A stretch of DNA of 5,805 nt from SIG607 sp045601805 (lineage in GTDB: Bacteria > Bacillota > Clostridia > Oscillospirales > Acutalibacteraceae). Made by a program: the position numbers and the translations under genes. Location of the stretch: positions 1-5,805 of the forward strand of contig JAZSAJ010000053.1 of assembly GCA_045601805.1 (NCBI GenBank). Direction: 5' to 3'. This document shows positions 1 through 5,780 of the stretch, one piece after another (within the stretch, counting starts at the first letter, position 1; the number at the start of each line of letters is the position of its first letter). The notes under the pieces were generated by a model that saw nothing but the letters and a program-made list of their open reading frames with translations, was not told the origin of the DNA and made no database searches.

Positions 1-3
1 AAT

Positions 4-1491
4 ATGAAAAAATACATTTTGGCTCTTGATGAAGGCACAACAAGTGCTCGTACAATTATTTTTGATAAGCAAGGCAATATTGTTAGCACCGCACAAAAGG
101 AATTTAAACAAATTTACCCAAAACCAGGTTATGTTGAACACGACCCAATGGAAATTTTTGCGGCGCAATATGCCACAATGACCGAAGCGGTTTTGCAAAG
201 CGGTATTGAGCCACAAGAAATTGCCGCTATTGGCATAACTAACCAGCGTGAAACTACAGTTTGTTGGGACAAAACAACTGGAAAACCAATATATAACGCT
301 ATTGTTTGGCAATGCCGAAGAACAGCAGATTATTGCGAAGAACTAAAAGCCAAAGGTTTAGGCGAAATAATACGCAAAAAAACGGGGCTTCCAATTGACC
401 CTTATTTTTCTGCAACAAAAATAAAATGGATTTTAGATAATGTGCCCGGCGCAAAGGAAAAAGCCCAAAAAGGCGAACTTCTTTTTGGTACAATTGATTC
501 TTGGCTTATTTGGAAACTTACCGACGGGAAATTGCATATAACCGATTACACCAATGCTTCGCGCACAATGCTTTTTAATATTAACACACTTTCTTATGAC
601 GATGAACTTTTAAATCTTTTCGGCATACCAAAATCAATGCTTCCAAAAGTAAAATCAAGCAGCGAAATTTACGGTGAAATTGGTTTTCTTGGCGAAAAAA
701 TTAAAGTTTCGGGAATTGCGGGCGACCAACAGGCAGCGCTTTACGGTCAATGTTGTTTTAACAAAGGCGATGTTAAAAACACCTATGGTACCGGTTGCTT
801 TTTGCTTATGAACTGCGGCAAAGAAGCCGCTTTAAACAGTTCGGGTTTAATTTGCACTCTTGCCGCTACCAAAAAAGGCGAAAAGCCGAATTACGCGCTT
901 GAAGGCAGTGTTTTTGTGGGCGGTGCAGTTATTCAATGGCTTCGCGATGAACTTGGGTTTATTAGGGAATCTTCTGACAGCGAATATTTTGCAAGTAAAG
1001 TAAATTCAAGCGGTGAAGTTTATGTTGTTCCTGCCTTTGCAGGTTTGGGCGCGCCGTATTGGGATATGTATGCACGCGGCACAATTGTTGGTCTTACAAG
1101 GGGCAGCGGCCGTAACCACATTATTCGCGCGGCGCTTGAATCTATTGCTTACCAAACAAACGACCTGTTAGAAGCAATAAAACAAAGCACAGATATAAAA
1201 ATAAACTCTTTGATGGTTGACGGCGGAGCAAGTAAAAACAATTTGCTTATGCAGTTTCAGTCAAACATTTCAAACACCAATATAATTCGTTCAAAATCGG
1301 CGGAAGCAACGGCTTTGGGCGCGGCGTATTTAGCCGGTCTTGCAGTTGGTTTCTTTAAAGACGAAGAAGAACTTTTATATTTTAAACAAAACGAAGCCCC
1401 TTTTACCCCTAAAATGAGCGAAACAGAGCGATTAAACCTTATAAGCGGTTGGAAAAAAGCCGTAAACTGTGCTAAAGGTTGGGCCGAATAA
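4..1491 (+). CDS. glpK: glycerol kinase
   Basis: Cytoplasmic FGGY-family kinase that phosphorylates glycerol with ATP to glycerol 3-phosphate, the entry step of glycerol use. The 495 residues match the usual family length of about 500. Visible landmarks are the N-terminal phosphate-binding loop DEGTTSAR (residues 9-16, where the family more often has DQGTTSSR) and the glycerol contacts Arg82-Glu83 in GITNQRETT, Trp102, Tyr134 and Asp241-Gln242 in GIAGDQQAA. The GTG loop with Phe266, the FGGY signature region GLGAPYWDMYARG (from residue 347) and the ATP-binding DGGAS (407-411) are also present. In many Firmicute GlpKs a histidine before the GIAGDQQ segment is phosphorylated by HPr of the sugar phosphotransferase system. 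The equivalent position here appears to be Gly227, so that control is probably absent (my alignment by eye). Only three bases precede the ATG, so its ribosome binding site and promoter are outside the window. The stop codon overlaps the next gene's start by one base. Confidence 0.97.
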   Translation: MKKYILALDEGTTSARTIIFDKQGNIVSTAQKEFKQIYPKPGYVEHDPMEIFAAQYATMTEAVLQSGIEPQEIAAIGITNQRETTVCWDKTTGKPIYNAIVWQCRRTADYCEELKAKGLGEIIRKKTGLPIDPYFSATKIKWILDNVPGAKEKAQKGELLFGTIDSWLIWKLTDGKLHITDYTNASRTMLFNINTLSYDDELLNLFGIPKSMLPKVKSSSEIYGEIGFLGEKIKVSGIAGDQQAALYGQCCFNKGDVKNTYGTGCFLLMNCGKEAALNSSGLICTLAATKKGEKPNYALEGSVFVGGAVIQWLRDELGFIRESSDSEYFASKVNSSGEVYVVPAFAGLGAPYWDMYARGTIVGLTRGSGRNHIIRAALESIAYQTNDLLEAIKQSTDIKINSLMVDGGASKNNLLMQFQSNISNTNIIRSKSAEATALGAAYLAGLAVGFFKDEEELLYFKQNEAPFTPKMSETERLNLISGWKKAVNCAKGWAE

Positions 1492-2432
1492 TGAGAAAAG
1501 AGTATTTTAACATTAAATCAAATGACGGTATTCATTTGCTTAACTGCAAAAAGTATATACCAAGCGGCGAAATTAAGGGAATTTTTCAACTTACACACGG
1601 CATGCGTGAATACATTGAACGGTATGATCCGTTTTTAAGTTTTCTTTGTGAAAACGGCTTTTTATGCGTTACGCACGACCATTTGGGTCACGGCAAAAGC
1701 GTAAATGATAACAGCGAACTTGGTTTTATTGCAAACAGTGGTGGTTATGAACTTTTAATTGATGACTGTCACCTTGTAACTTTGCAAATAAAAAGCGAAT
1801 ACCCCGGTTTGCCAATTGTTCTTTTAGGTCATTCAATGGGCTCGTTTGTTGCGCGCCTTTACGCCGAAAAATATTCTTATGAACTTGCCGGTTTAATTAT
1901 TATGGGCACGGCAGGCAAAAACCCTGTTTCAAAAATTGGGTTATTTTTAACCGATTTTATAAAAAAACACAAAGGCGAAAAATATTATTCAAAGTTTGTT
2001 GACGGCATTTGTTTTGGCAGTTACAACAATAAATTTAAAGGCGAAAACAGCCGCGCTTCTTGGATAACTTCTGACCAAGAAATTAGGGAAAAATACCAAA
2101 ACGACCCGTTTTGCAAATTTCCGTTTTCTATAAGCGCAATGAACGACCTTATTATGCTTATTCATTTGTGCAACCAAAAAAATCACTTTAAAAACTTTGA
2201 CAAACTTTTGCCGGTTCTTTTGGTTTCGGGCTGTGACGACCCTGTTGGAAATTACGGAAAAGGCGTAAAAGAAGTCTATGCAAACTATAAAAAAGCGGGC
2301 GTACGCCGTGTACTTTTAAAACTGTACCCCCATGCTCGCCACGAAATACTTAACGATACAAGCAAGGAAACCGTTTACCGCGATATTTTAGGTTTTATTA
2401 GAGGACTTGACAAGTTTATAATAAAGTCATAA
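1491..2432 (+). CDS. alpha/beta hydrolase, monoacylglycerol lipase / lysophospholipase-like
   Basis: A 313-residue serine hydrolase of the Hydrolase_4 / PldB (COG2267) type. Conserved elements in order are the oxyanion-region HGM (36-38), the DHLGHGKS strand-turn (63-70), the nucleophile elbow GHSMG with Ser115, the acid-bearing SGCDDPVG with Asp250, and the catalytic His284 in ARHEILND. The segment between about residues 140 and 235 is the variable lid that sets substrate preference. There is no signal peptide or membrane helix, so it is probably cytoplasmic. I chose ATG 1491 over an in-frame TTG at 1479. ATG 1491 gives the TAATG overlap typical of translational coupling, and the weak AAAGG at 1474-1478 directly abuts the TTG but lies 12 bases before the ATG. 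Coupling to glpK suggests it frees glycerol from monoacylglycerols for the kinase. That substrate is inference; lysophospholipids or other esters are equally possible from sequence. Confidence 0.9.
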   Translation: MRKEYFNIKSNDGIHLLNCKKYIPSGEIKGIFQLTHGMREYIERYDPFLSFLCENGFLCVTHDHLGHGKSVNDNSELGFIANSGGYELLIDDCHLVTLQIKSEYPGLPIVLLGHSMGSFVARLYAEKYSYELAGLIIMGTAGKNPVSKIGLFLTDFIKKHKGEKYYSKFVDGICFGSYNNKFKGENSRASWITSDQEIREKYQNDPFCKFPFSISAMNDLIMLIHLCNQKNHFKNFDKLLPVLLVSGCDDPVGNYGKGVKEVYANYKKAGVRRVLLKLYPHARHEILNDTSKETVYRDILGFIRGLDKFIIKS

Positions 2433-2435
2433 AAT
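2407..2435 (+). promoter_or_regulatory. sigma-A-type promoter for nadE, inside the 3' end of the hydrolase gene
   Basis: A perfect -35 hexamer TTGACA (2407-2412) is followed by a 17-base spacer and a -10 hexamer TAAAAT (2430-2435), which matches TATAAT at five of six positions. The first three bases of the -10 are the stop codon of the hydrolase gene. Transcription would begin near 2442, giving a leader of about 26 bases before the nadE start. This would let nadE and the following gene be transcribed independently of glpK. No experimental start site is known to me. Confidence 0.65.
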
Positions 2436-2455
2436 AATATATAAATATTTACTAT

Positions 2456-2470
2456 GAGGAATATGTAATG
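2456..2470 (+). promoter_or_regulatory. nadE ribosome binding site with an overlapping ATG-TAA start-stop
   Basis: GAGGA (2456-2460) sits seven bases before the nadE ATG at 2468 and fixes that start. Between them an ATG (2463-2465) is immediately followed by TAA (2466-2468), whose last base is the first base of the true ATG. This start-stop pair lies only two bases from the ribosome binding site, so it is spaced less favourably than the true start. Confidence 0.6.
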
Positions 2471-4342
2471 AAAGACGGCTTTATTAAGGTTGCCGCCGCA
2501 CAAACCGAAATTAAGGTTGCGGAGGTAGAATTTAACAAAAAAGAAATACTTGCCCAAATTGACCGCGCTAATAAAAATGGCGTTGGTTTGCTTGTGTTAC
2601 CCGAACTTTGCGTAACTTCGGCTTCTTGCGGTGATATTTTTAATACAAGTACCCTTAATAATGCTTGTCTTTTAGCAATTAAAGAAATAACAGATTTCAC
2701 AAAAGGCAACGATATTTGTGTTGTTTTGGGTGCTCCTGTTTGTTATAAATCAAAGGTTTTCAACACCGCAGTTGTTATACAAAACGGCAGTATTTTGGGC
2801 GTTGTTCCAAAGAAAAACACCGAAAATTCGGTTTTTTGTTCGGGCAGTTATGTTAAAAGCGGCAGTTTAATAAATATTAACGGAAAAGATATTCCTTTTG
2901 GCAACGATATCGTTTTTGCAAGTAAAACGGTTGGCGGTTTTACATTTAGCGTAAAGGTAGGAAACGATATTTTTAATACCGAACCGCCTTTTGCTTCGCT
3001 TGTTGCAAACCCCTGTGCTTTGCCGTTAACCGCTTCTTCTTTTGGCTTAATAAAAGAAAAAATTGCCGCGCTTTCGGCAATTAAAAACTGTGCAATTATT
3101 TATTCAAATGCCGGTTTTGGCGAATCTACAACCGATTATGTTTACGGCGGTGGCAGTATTATTGCCGAAAACTTTAATGTTTTGGCTTTCGCCGAACCTT
3201 TTGGCGAAAATGAAATAAAAAGCGAAATTGATACCGAACTTATAACTGCCTTAAAAAAAGATGAAAGTTTTTGCTGCGAAGCAAATTTCCGTACGGTTTT
3301 TTTTGAGCATGGGGTGAAGAACACCCCTCTTTCAAGAAGTTTTAGTAAAAATCCTTTTATTCCTTTTTACCAAAACGAAAACGAATATTTAGAAAATGCT
3401 TTAAATATTCAGGTGTATGGGCTAAAAAAACGCCTTTTACACACCAAAACAAACAAAATGGTTTTGGGTATTTCGGGTGGGCTTGACAGCACACTTGCTT
3501 TGCTTGTTTGCGCCCGTGTTGCTGATATTTTAAATATTGACCGCAAAAATGTTTGCGCCTTTACCCTTCCTTGTTTTGGCACCACCAACCGCACAAAATC
3601 TAATGCGGTTTCGCTTTGCGAAGCGCTTGGTGTTAGTATTGAAGAAATAAACATTAGCGATGCAGTTAATTTGCATTTAAGGGATATTAAGCAGCCCGAA
3701 AATTTGTATGATGCTGCTTATGAAAATTCCCAAGCGCGCGAACGCACACAAGTGCTTATGGACCTTGCAAACCGCCTTTGTGGTATTTTGGTTGGCACGG
3801 GCGATTTAAGCGAATTAGCACTGGGCTGGGCCACCTACGGAGGCGACCAAATGTCTATGTATTCGCTTAACGGAACTATTCCCAAAACAATTATACGAAA
3901 ACTTGTTTCGTATGAAGCCGGCCGTATTGGCGGAAACACCGCTAAAATTTTAATGGATATCGTTGATACACCTGTTTCGCCTGAACTTTTACCCAAAGAC
4001 GAAACCGATAATATTAACCAAAAAACCGAAGATATTGTTGGGCCTTACGAACTTCACGATTTCTTTATTTATTATTTTGTACGCTATGGCTTTTCGCCTA
4101 AAAAGATTTTTAGAATGGCGGTAATTGCTTTTAACGGCGAATATTCACACGAAACAATAAAAAAATGGCTTACTGTTTTTATAAGGCGGTTTTTTTCGCA
4201 ACAGTTTAAGCGTTCGTGTATGCCTGACGGCCCAAAAGTTACCGATATTTCACTTTCGCCACGCGGAAGTTATAATATGCCAAGCGATACTTGTGCCGAT
4301 ATTTGGCTAAAAGAAATAGCATCTTTTAAGGGAGATTTTTAA
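2468..4342 (+). CDS. nadE: NAD+ synthetase, two-domain form with an apparently inactive glutaminase domain
   Basis: Makes NAD+ from nicotinic acid adenine dinucleotide, ATP and ammonia, the last step of NAD synthesis, in the cytoplasm. The 624 residues have the glutamine-dependent layout: an N-terminal nitrilase-fold amidase (about 5-290) and a C-terminal synthetase (about 310-624). The synthetase half looks intact: P-loop SGGLDS (336-341), GTGDLSELALGW (443-454), IPKTIIRKLV (471-480), SPELLP (504-509), QKTEDIVGPYELHDFF (518-533) and KRSCMPDGPK (581-590). The amidase half keeps Glu46 (LPELCVTSASCGD) and Lys115 (GVVPK). The usual VEICEDLW nucleophile motif, however, reads VKVGNDIF, placing Gly165 where the catalytic Cys belongs. 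The LPNY..FYE loop after the lysine is about seven residues short, and the YRR segment after the nucleophile region is lost. The interdomain contact GFGESTTD (217-224) is kept. It probably uses free ammonia or a partner glutaminase. Its own promoter precedes it, and the next gene follows without a gap. Confidence 0.95.
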   Translation: MKDGFIKVAAAQTEIKVAEVEFNKKEILAQIDRANKNGVGLLVLPELCVTSASCGDIFNTSTLNNACLLAIKEITDFTKGNDICVVLGAPVCYKSKVFNTAVVIQNGSILGVVPKKNTENSVFCSGSYVKSGSLININGKDIPFGNDIVFASKTVGGFTFSVKVGNDIFNTEPPFASLVANPCALPLTASSFGLIKEKIAALSAIKNCAIIYSNAGFGESTTDYVYGGGSIIAENFNVLAFAEPFGENEIKSEIDTELITALKKDESFCCEANFRTVFFEHGVKNTPLSRSFSKNPFIPFYQNENEYLENALNIQVYGLKKRLLHTKTNKMVLGISGGLDSTLALLVCARVADILNIDRKNVCAFTLPCFGTTNRTKSNAVSLCEALGVSIEEINISDAVNLHLRDIKQPENLYDAAYENSQARERTQVLMDLANRLCGILVGTGDLSELALGWATYGGDQMSMYSLNGTIPKTIIRKLVSYEAGRIGGNTAKILMDIVDTPVSPELLPKDETDNINQKTEDIVGPYELHDFFIYYFVRYGFSPKKIFRMAVIAFNGEYSHETIKKWLTVFIRRFFSQQFKRSCMPDGPKVTDISLSPRGSYNMPSDTCADIWLKEIASFKGDF

Positions 4343-5002
4343 ATGCAAAAACCTAAAAAACACAAAAAATCGGTTATATTCAAAAACGCAGGCGGTAAAG
4401 CCGCTTTTTCCACACTTGTGTTTGTATACATTTATATTATTGCGGAAATTTTTTACAAACACTTTGCAAAGGGTGAACTTTGCGAATGGGAATTTATGCT
4501 TTTGTTTTTAATATTTGCCGTTTACGGTATTGTTAAAAAGCTTTCGCTTTCAAACAATATTCCCACAAACTTTAACGGCACTCCCCTGCCGCTGTCACTT
4601 AGTAAAGAAGACAAAAAAATTCGCAACACCTATTATGTTATTAACACCGCAGTTTACACTGCAGTATTTTCGGTTGTGCTTCTTTTGGCACTTCTTTTCA
4701 GCACAAATTCCATTGGTATTAACATTGCGCTTGAACTTTTTACCGAAAGCGCGGTGCCAAACTTCTTTGTAAGTTTGCTTATTACCCTTGTTTTTGCTTT
4801 GCCGGTTTATGCATTTACATATATAATTAATTACCTTTGGTATGAAAACCGCATTGCTGAACTTGCCGCAGAAGAACAAGAACTTCCTGCACCCGATATT
4901 TCGGAAGATATAAAAAAAATTAAAAGTGAACAAAACGAAGAAAAACCTGCTCCAAAACGCCGCGGCAGACCGCCAAAAGCAAAGGCAGAAATTCACAAAT
5001 AA
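4343..5002 (+). CDS. hypothetical four-helix membrane protein with AT-hook-like basic tail
   Basis: I do not recognise a function. The 219 residues begin with a strongly basic segment (KPKKHKKS, residues 3-10). Four likely membrane helices follow, at about 19-39, 50-66, 99-120 and 139-165. The tail of about 50 residues is charged: acidic at first (EEQE), then very basic, ending in KRRGRPPK (205-212), which contains the RGRP core of an AT-hook. Positive N-terminus, four helices and basic tail predict both ends in the cytoplasm. The start is supported by AAGGGAGA (4328-4335), seven bases upstream and inside nadE. The ATG follows the nadE stop codon with no spacer, so the two are almost certainly co-transcribed. 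The layout recalls small four-helix Firmicute proteins of unknown function (DUF6773-like), but that is a weak impression. It could equally be a lineage-specific protein. Confidence 0.8.
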   Translation: MQKPKKHKKSVIFKNAGGKAAFSTLVFVYIYIIAEIFYKHFAKGELCEWEFMLLFLIFAVYGIVKKLSLSNNIPTNFNGTPLPLSLSKEDKKIRNTYYVINTAVYTAVFSVVLLLALLFSTNSIGINIALELFTESAVPNFFVSLLITLVFALPVYAFTYIINYLWYENRIAELAAEEQELPAPDISEDIKKIKSEQNEEKPAPKRRGRPPKAKAEIHK

Positions 5003-5004
5003 TT

Positions 5005-5032
5005 TTGTATGACACCGAATATATTTTATATT
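5005..5032 (+). promoter_or_regulatory. candidate promoter upstream of rubrerythrin
   Basis: TTGTAT (5005-5010, three of six matches to TTGACA) lies 16 bases before TATATT (5027-5032, five of six matches to TATAAT). A start near 5039 would give a leader of about 38 bases. The spacer is so AT-rich that chance -10-like boxes are expected, so this is only a candidate. The 74-base gap after a tightly packed pair of genes makes a separate rbr promoter plausible. Confidence 0.3.
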
Positions 5033-5038
5033 TTCGGT
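5014..5038. repeat. imperfect palindrome in the rbr upstream region
   Basis: Ten-base arms (5014-5023 and 5029-5038) pair at nine of ten positions around a five-base TTTTA centre; the outer six pairs are ACCGAA with TTCGGT. No T-run follows on the + strand, so it is a poor rho-independent terminator for the upstream gene. It overlaps the candidate -10 box, which would suit an operator. It does not match the PerR box consensus that I know. The binding protein, if any, is unknown. Confidence 0.4.
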
Positions 5039-5076
5039 TCAAAATATTATAAAATAATTTTAAAGGAGATAGAATA

Positions 5077-5616
5077 ATGAACGAAAAATTAAAAGGCACA
5101 AAAACCGAACAAAATTTAAGGGCTGCTTTTTCGGGCGAAAGCGAAGCAAGAAACAAGTACACCTATTTTGCTTCGGTTGCTAAAAAAGAGGGTTACGAAC
5201 AAATTGCAGAAATTTTCCTTAAAACTGCAGAAAACGAAAAAGAACACGCTAAACTTTGGTTCAAAGAATTAGGCGGCATTGCTGATACCGCTGTTAACCT
5301 TGCTAATGCAGCCGACGGTGAAAATTACGAATGGACCGATATGTACGACAGGTTTGCAAAAGAAGCCGAAGAAGAGGGCTTTACCGCACTTGCTTACCGC
5401 TTTAGAGCAGTTGCTGCTATTGAAAAAACACACGAAGAACGCTACCGCGCACTTCTTAAAAATGTTGAAACTGCTTCTGTTTTTGAAAAGAGCGAAGTTA
5501 AAGTTTGGGAATGCCGTAACTGCGGTCACATTGTAGTTGGCACAAAAGCTCCTGAAGTTTGCCCCGTTTGCACACATCCGAAGAGCTATTTTGAACTCCG
5601 CAAAGAAAACTACTAA
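5077..5616 (+). CDS. rbr: rubrerythrin
   Basis: Cytoplasmic non-heme iron protein that reduces hydrogen peroxide to water in anaerobes, taking electrons from NAD(P)H via rubredoxin or a reductase. The 179 residues are close to the classical length of about 190. The N-terminal four-helix ferritin-like domain (about 1-135) carries all expected diiron ligands: Glu21 in SGES, Glu54 and His57 in ENEKEH, Glu82 and Glu85 in GENYEW, and Glu116 and His119 in EKTH. The C-terminal rubredoxin domain has paired cysteines 146/149 (CRNC) and 162/165 (CPVC) for the Fe(SCys)4 centre. The start is set by AAAGGAGA (5062-5069), seven bases upstream. It is preceded by a 74-base spacer and followed directly by a strong terminator, so it may be a single-gene unit. 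No ligand is missing. Confidence 0.98.
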   Translation: MNEKLKGTKTEQNLRAAFSGESEARNKYTYFASVAKKEGYEQIAEIFLKTAENEKEHAKLWFKELGGIADTAVNLANAADGENYEWTDMYDRFAKEAEEEGFTALAYRFRAVAAIEKTHEERYRALLKNVETASVFEKSEVKVWECRNCGHIVVGTKAPEVCPVCTHPKSYFELRKENY

Positions 5617-5620
5617 TAAC

Positions 5621-5651
5621 AAAAAAGCAGGGCTTATGCCCTGCTTTTTTT
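5621..5651 (+). terminator. rho-independent terminator after rbr
   Basis: A perfect seven-pair GC-rich stem (GCAGGGC 5627-5633 with GCCCTGC 5638-5644) has a TTAT loop and is followed by a run of seven T (5645-5651). Six A residues precede the stem, so the reverse strand also has a T-run and the element could work in both directions. It begins five bases after the rbr stop codon. Confidence 0.95.
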
Positions 5652-5667
5652 ATTGTATAACGAAAAC

Positions 5668-5684
5668 CACGCGATAGTCGCGTG
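5668..5684. repeat. short perfect hairpin, candidate transposase-recognition stem
   Basis: CACGCGA (5668-5674) pairs with TCGCGTG (5678-5684) around a TAG loop. It is preceded by an A-rich stretch and not followed by a T-run, so it is not a terminator. IS200/IS605 transposases bind subterminal hairpins of about this size as single-stranded DNA, which suits its position. Confidence 0.7.
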
Positions 5685-5704
5685 ACTCAAGAGAGGTTAA
5701 CCGG

Positions 5705-5733
5705 TGAACAAAATCCTCCGTTTGTGTTAAGAT
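5705..5733 (+). promoter_or_regulatory. candidate promoter for the edge ORF, overlapping the left repeat arm
   Basis: TGAACA (5705-5710) and TAAGAT (5728-5733) each match the sigma-A hexamers at four of six positions and are separated by exactly 17 bases. A start near 5740 would fall in the loop of the inverted repeat, so the native transcript would lack the left arm. The boxes are weak, and the spacing is the main support. Confidence 0.3.
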
Positions 5734-5776
5734 AGCAGAGACCTGCCAGTCAAAACTAAACACAAACGGAGGATTT
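5711..5776 (+). repeat. 18-bp perfect inverted repeat sequestering a ribosome binding site
   Basis: Bases 5711-5728 are exactly complementary to 5759-5776, separated by a 30-base loop that itself holds a four-pair GCAG/CTGC mini-stem (5735-5738 with 5743-5746). The right arm contains GGAGGA (5768-5773), the ribosome binding site seven bases before the ATG at 5781. In a transcript entering from upstream, the site would be fully paired and translation blocked. Similar ribosome-binding-site occlusion is known for the IS200 transposase mRNA. Confidence 0.85.
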
Positions 5777-5780
5777 ACAA

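Noticed and set aside
1479..1490. In-frame TTG at 1479 as an upstream start for the hydrolase
   Set aside because: The only purine-rich site (AAAGG) directly abuts this TTG. ATG 1491 gives the usual one-base overlap, and the extra four residues add nothing conserved.
3311..3327. GC-rich hairpin (GGGGTG/CACCCC) inside nadE near the domain linker
   Set aside because: It is a six-pair stem within conserved coding sequence (around residues 282-287) with no T-run. It is most simply a codon-level coincidence.
4595..4996. Long reverse-strand ORF across the membrane-protein gene, and similar antisense ORFs under nadE and rbr
   Set aside because: They have low-complexity, Phe/Lys/Cys-rich translations, no ribosome binding sites and no family motifs. 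They mirror the codon bias of the real forward genes.
5045..5058. ATTAT-AAA-ATAAT as a PerR box upstream of rbr
   Set aside because: Only one half matches the PerR consensus. The region is almost pure A/T, where such matches arise easily.
5695..5702. Eight-base palindrome GGTTAACC
   Set aside because: It is too short to be informative alone; palindromes of this size are expected by chance and no known site fits.
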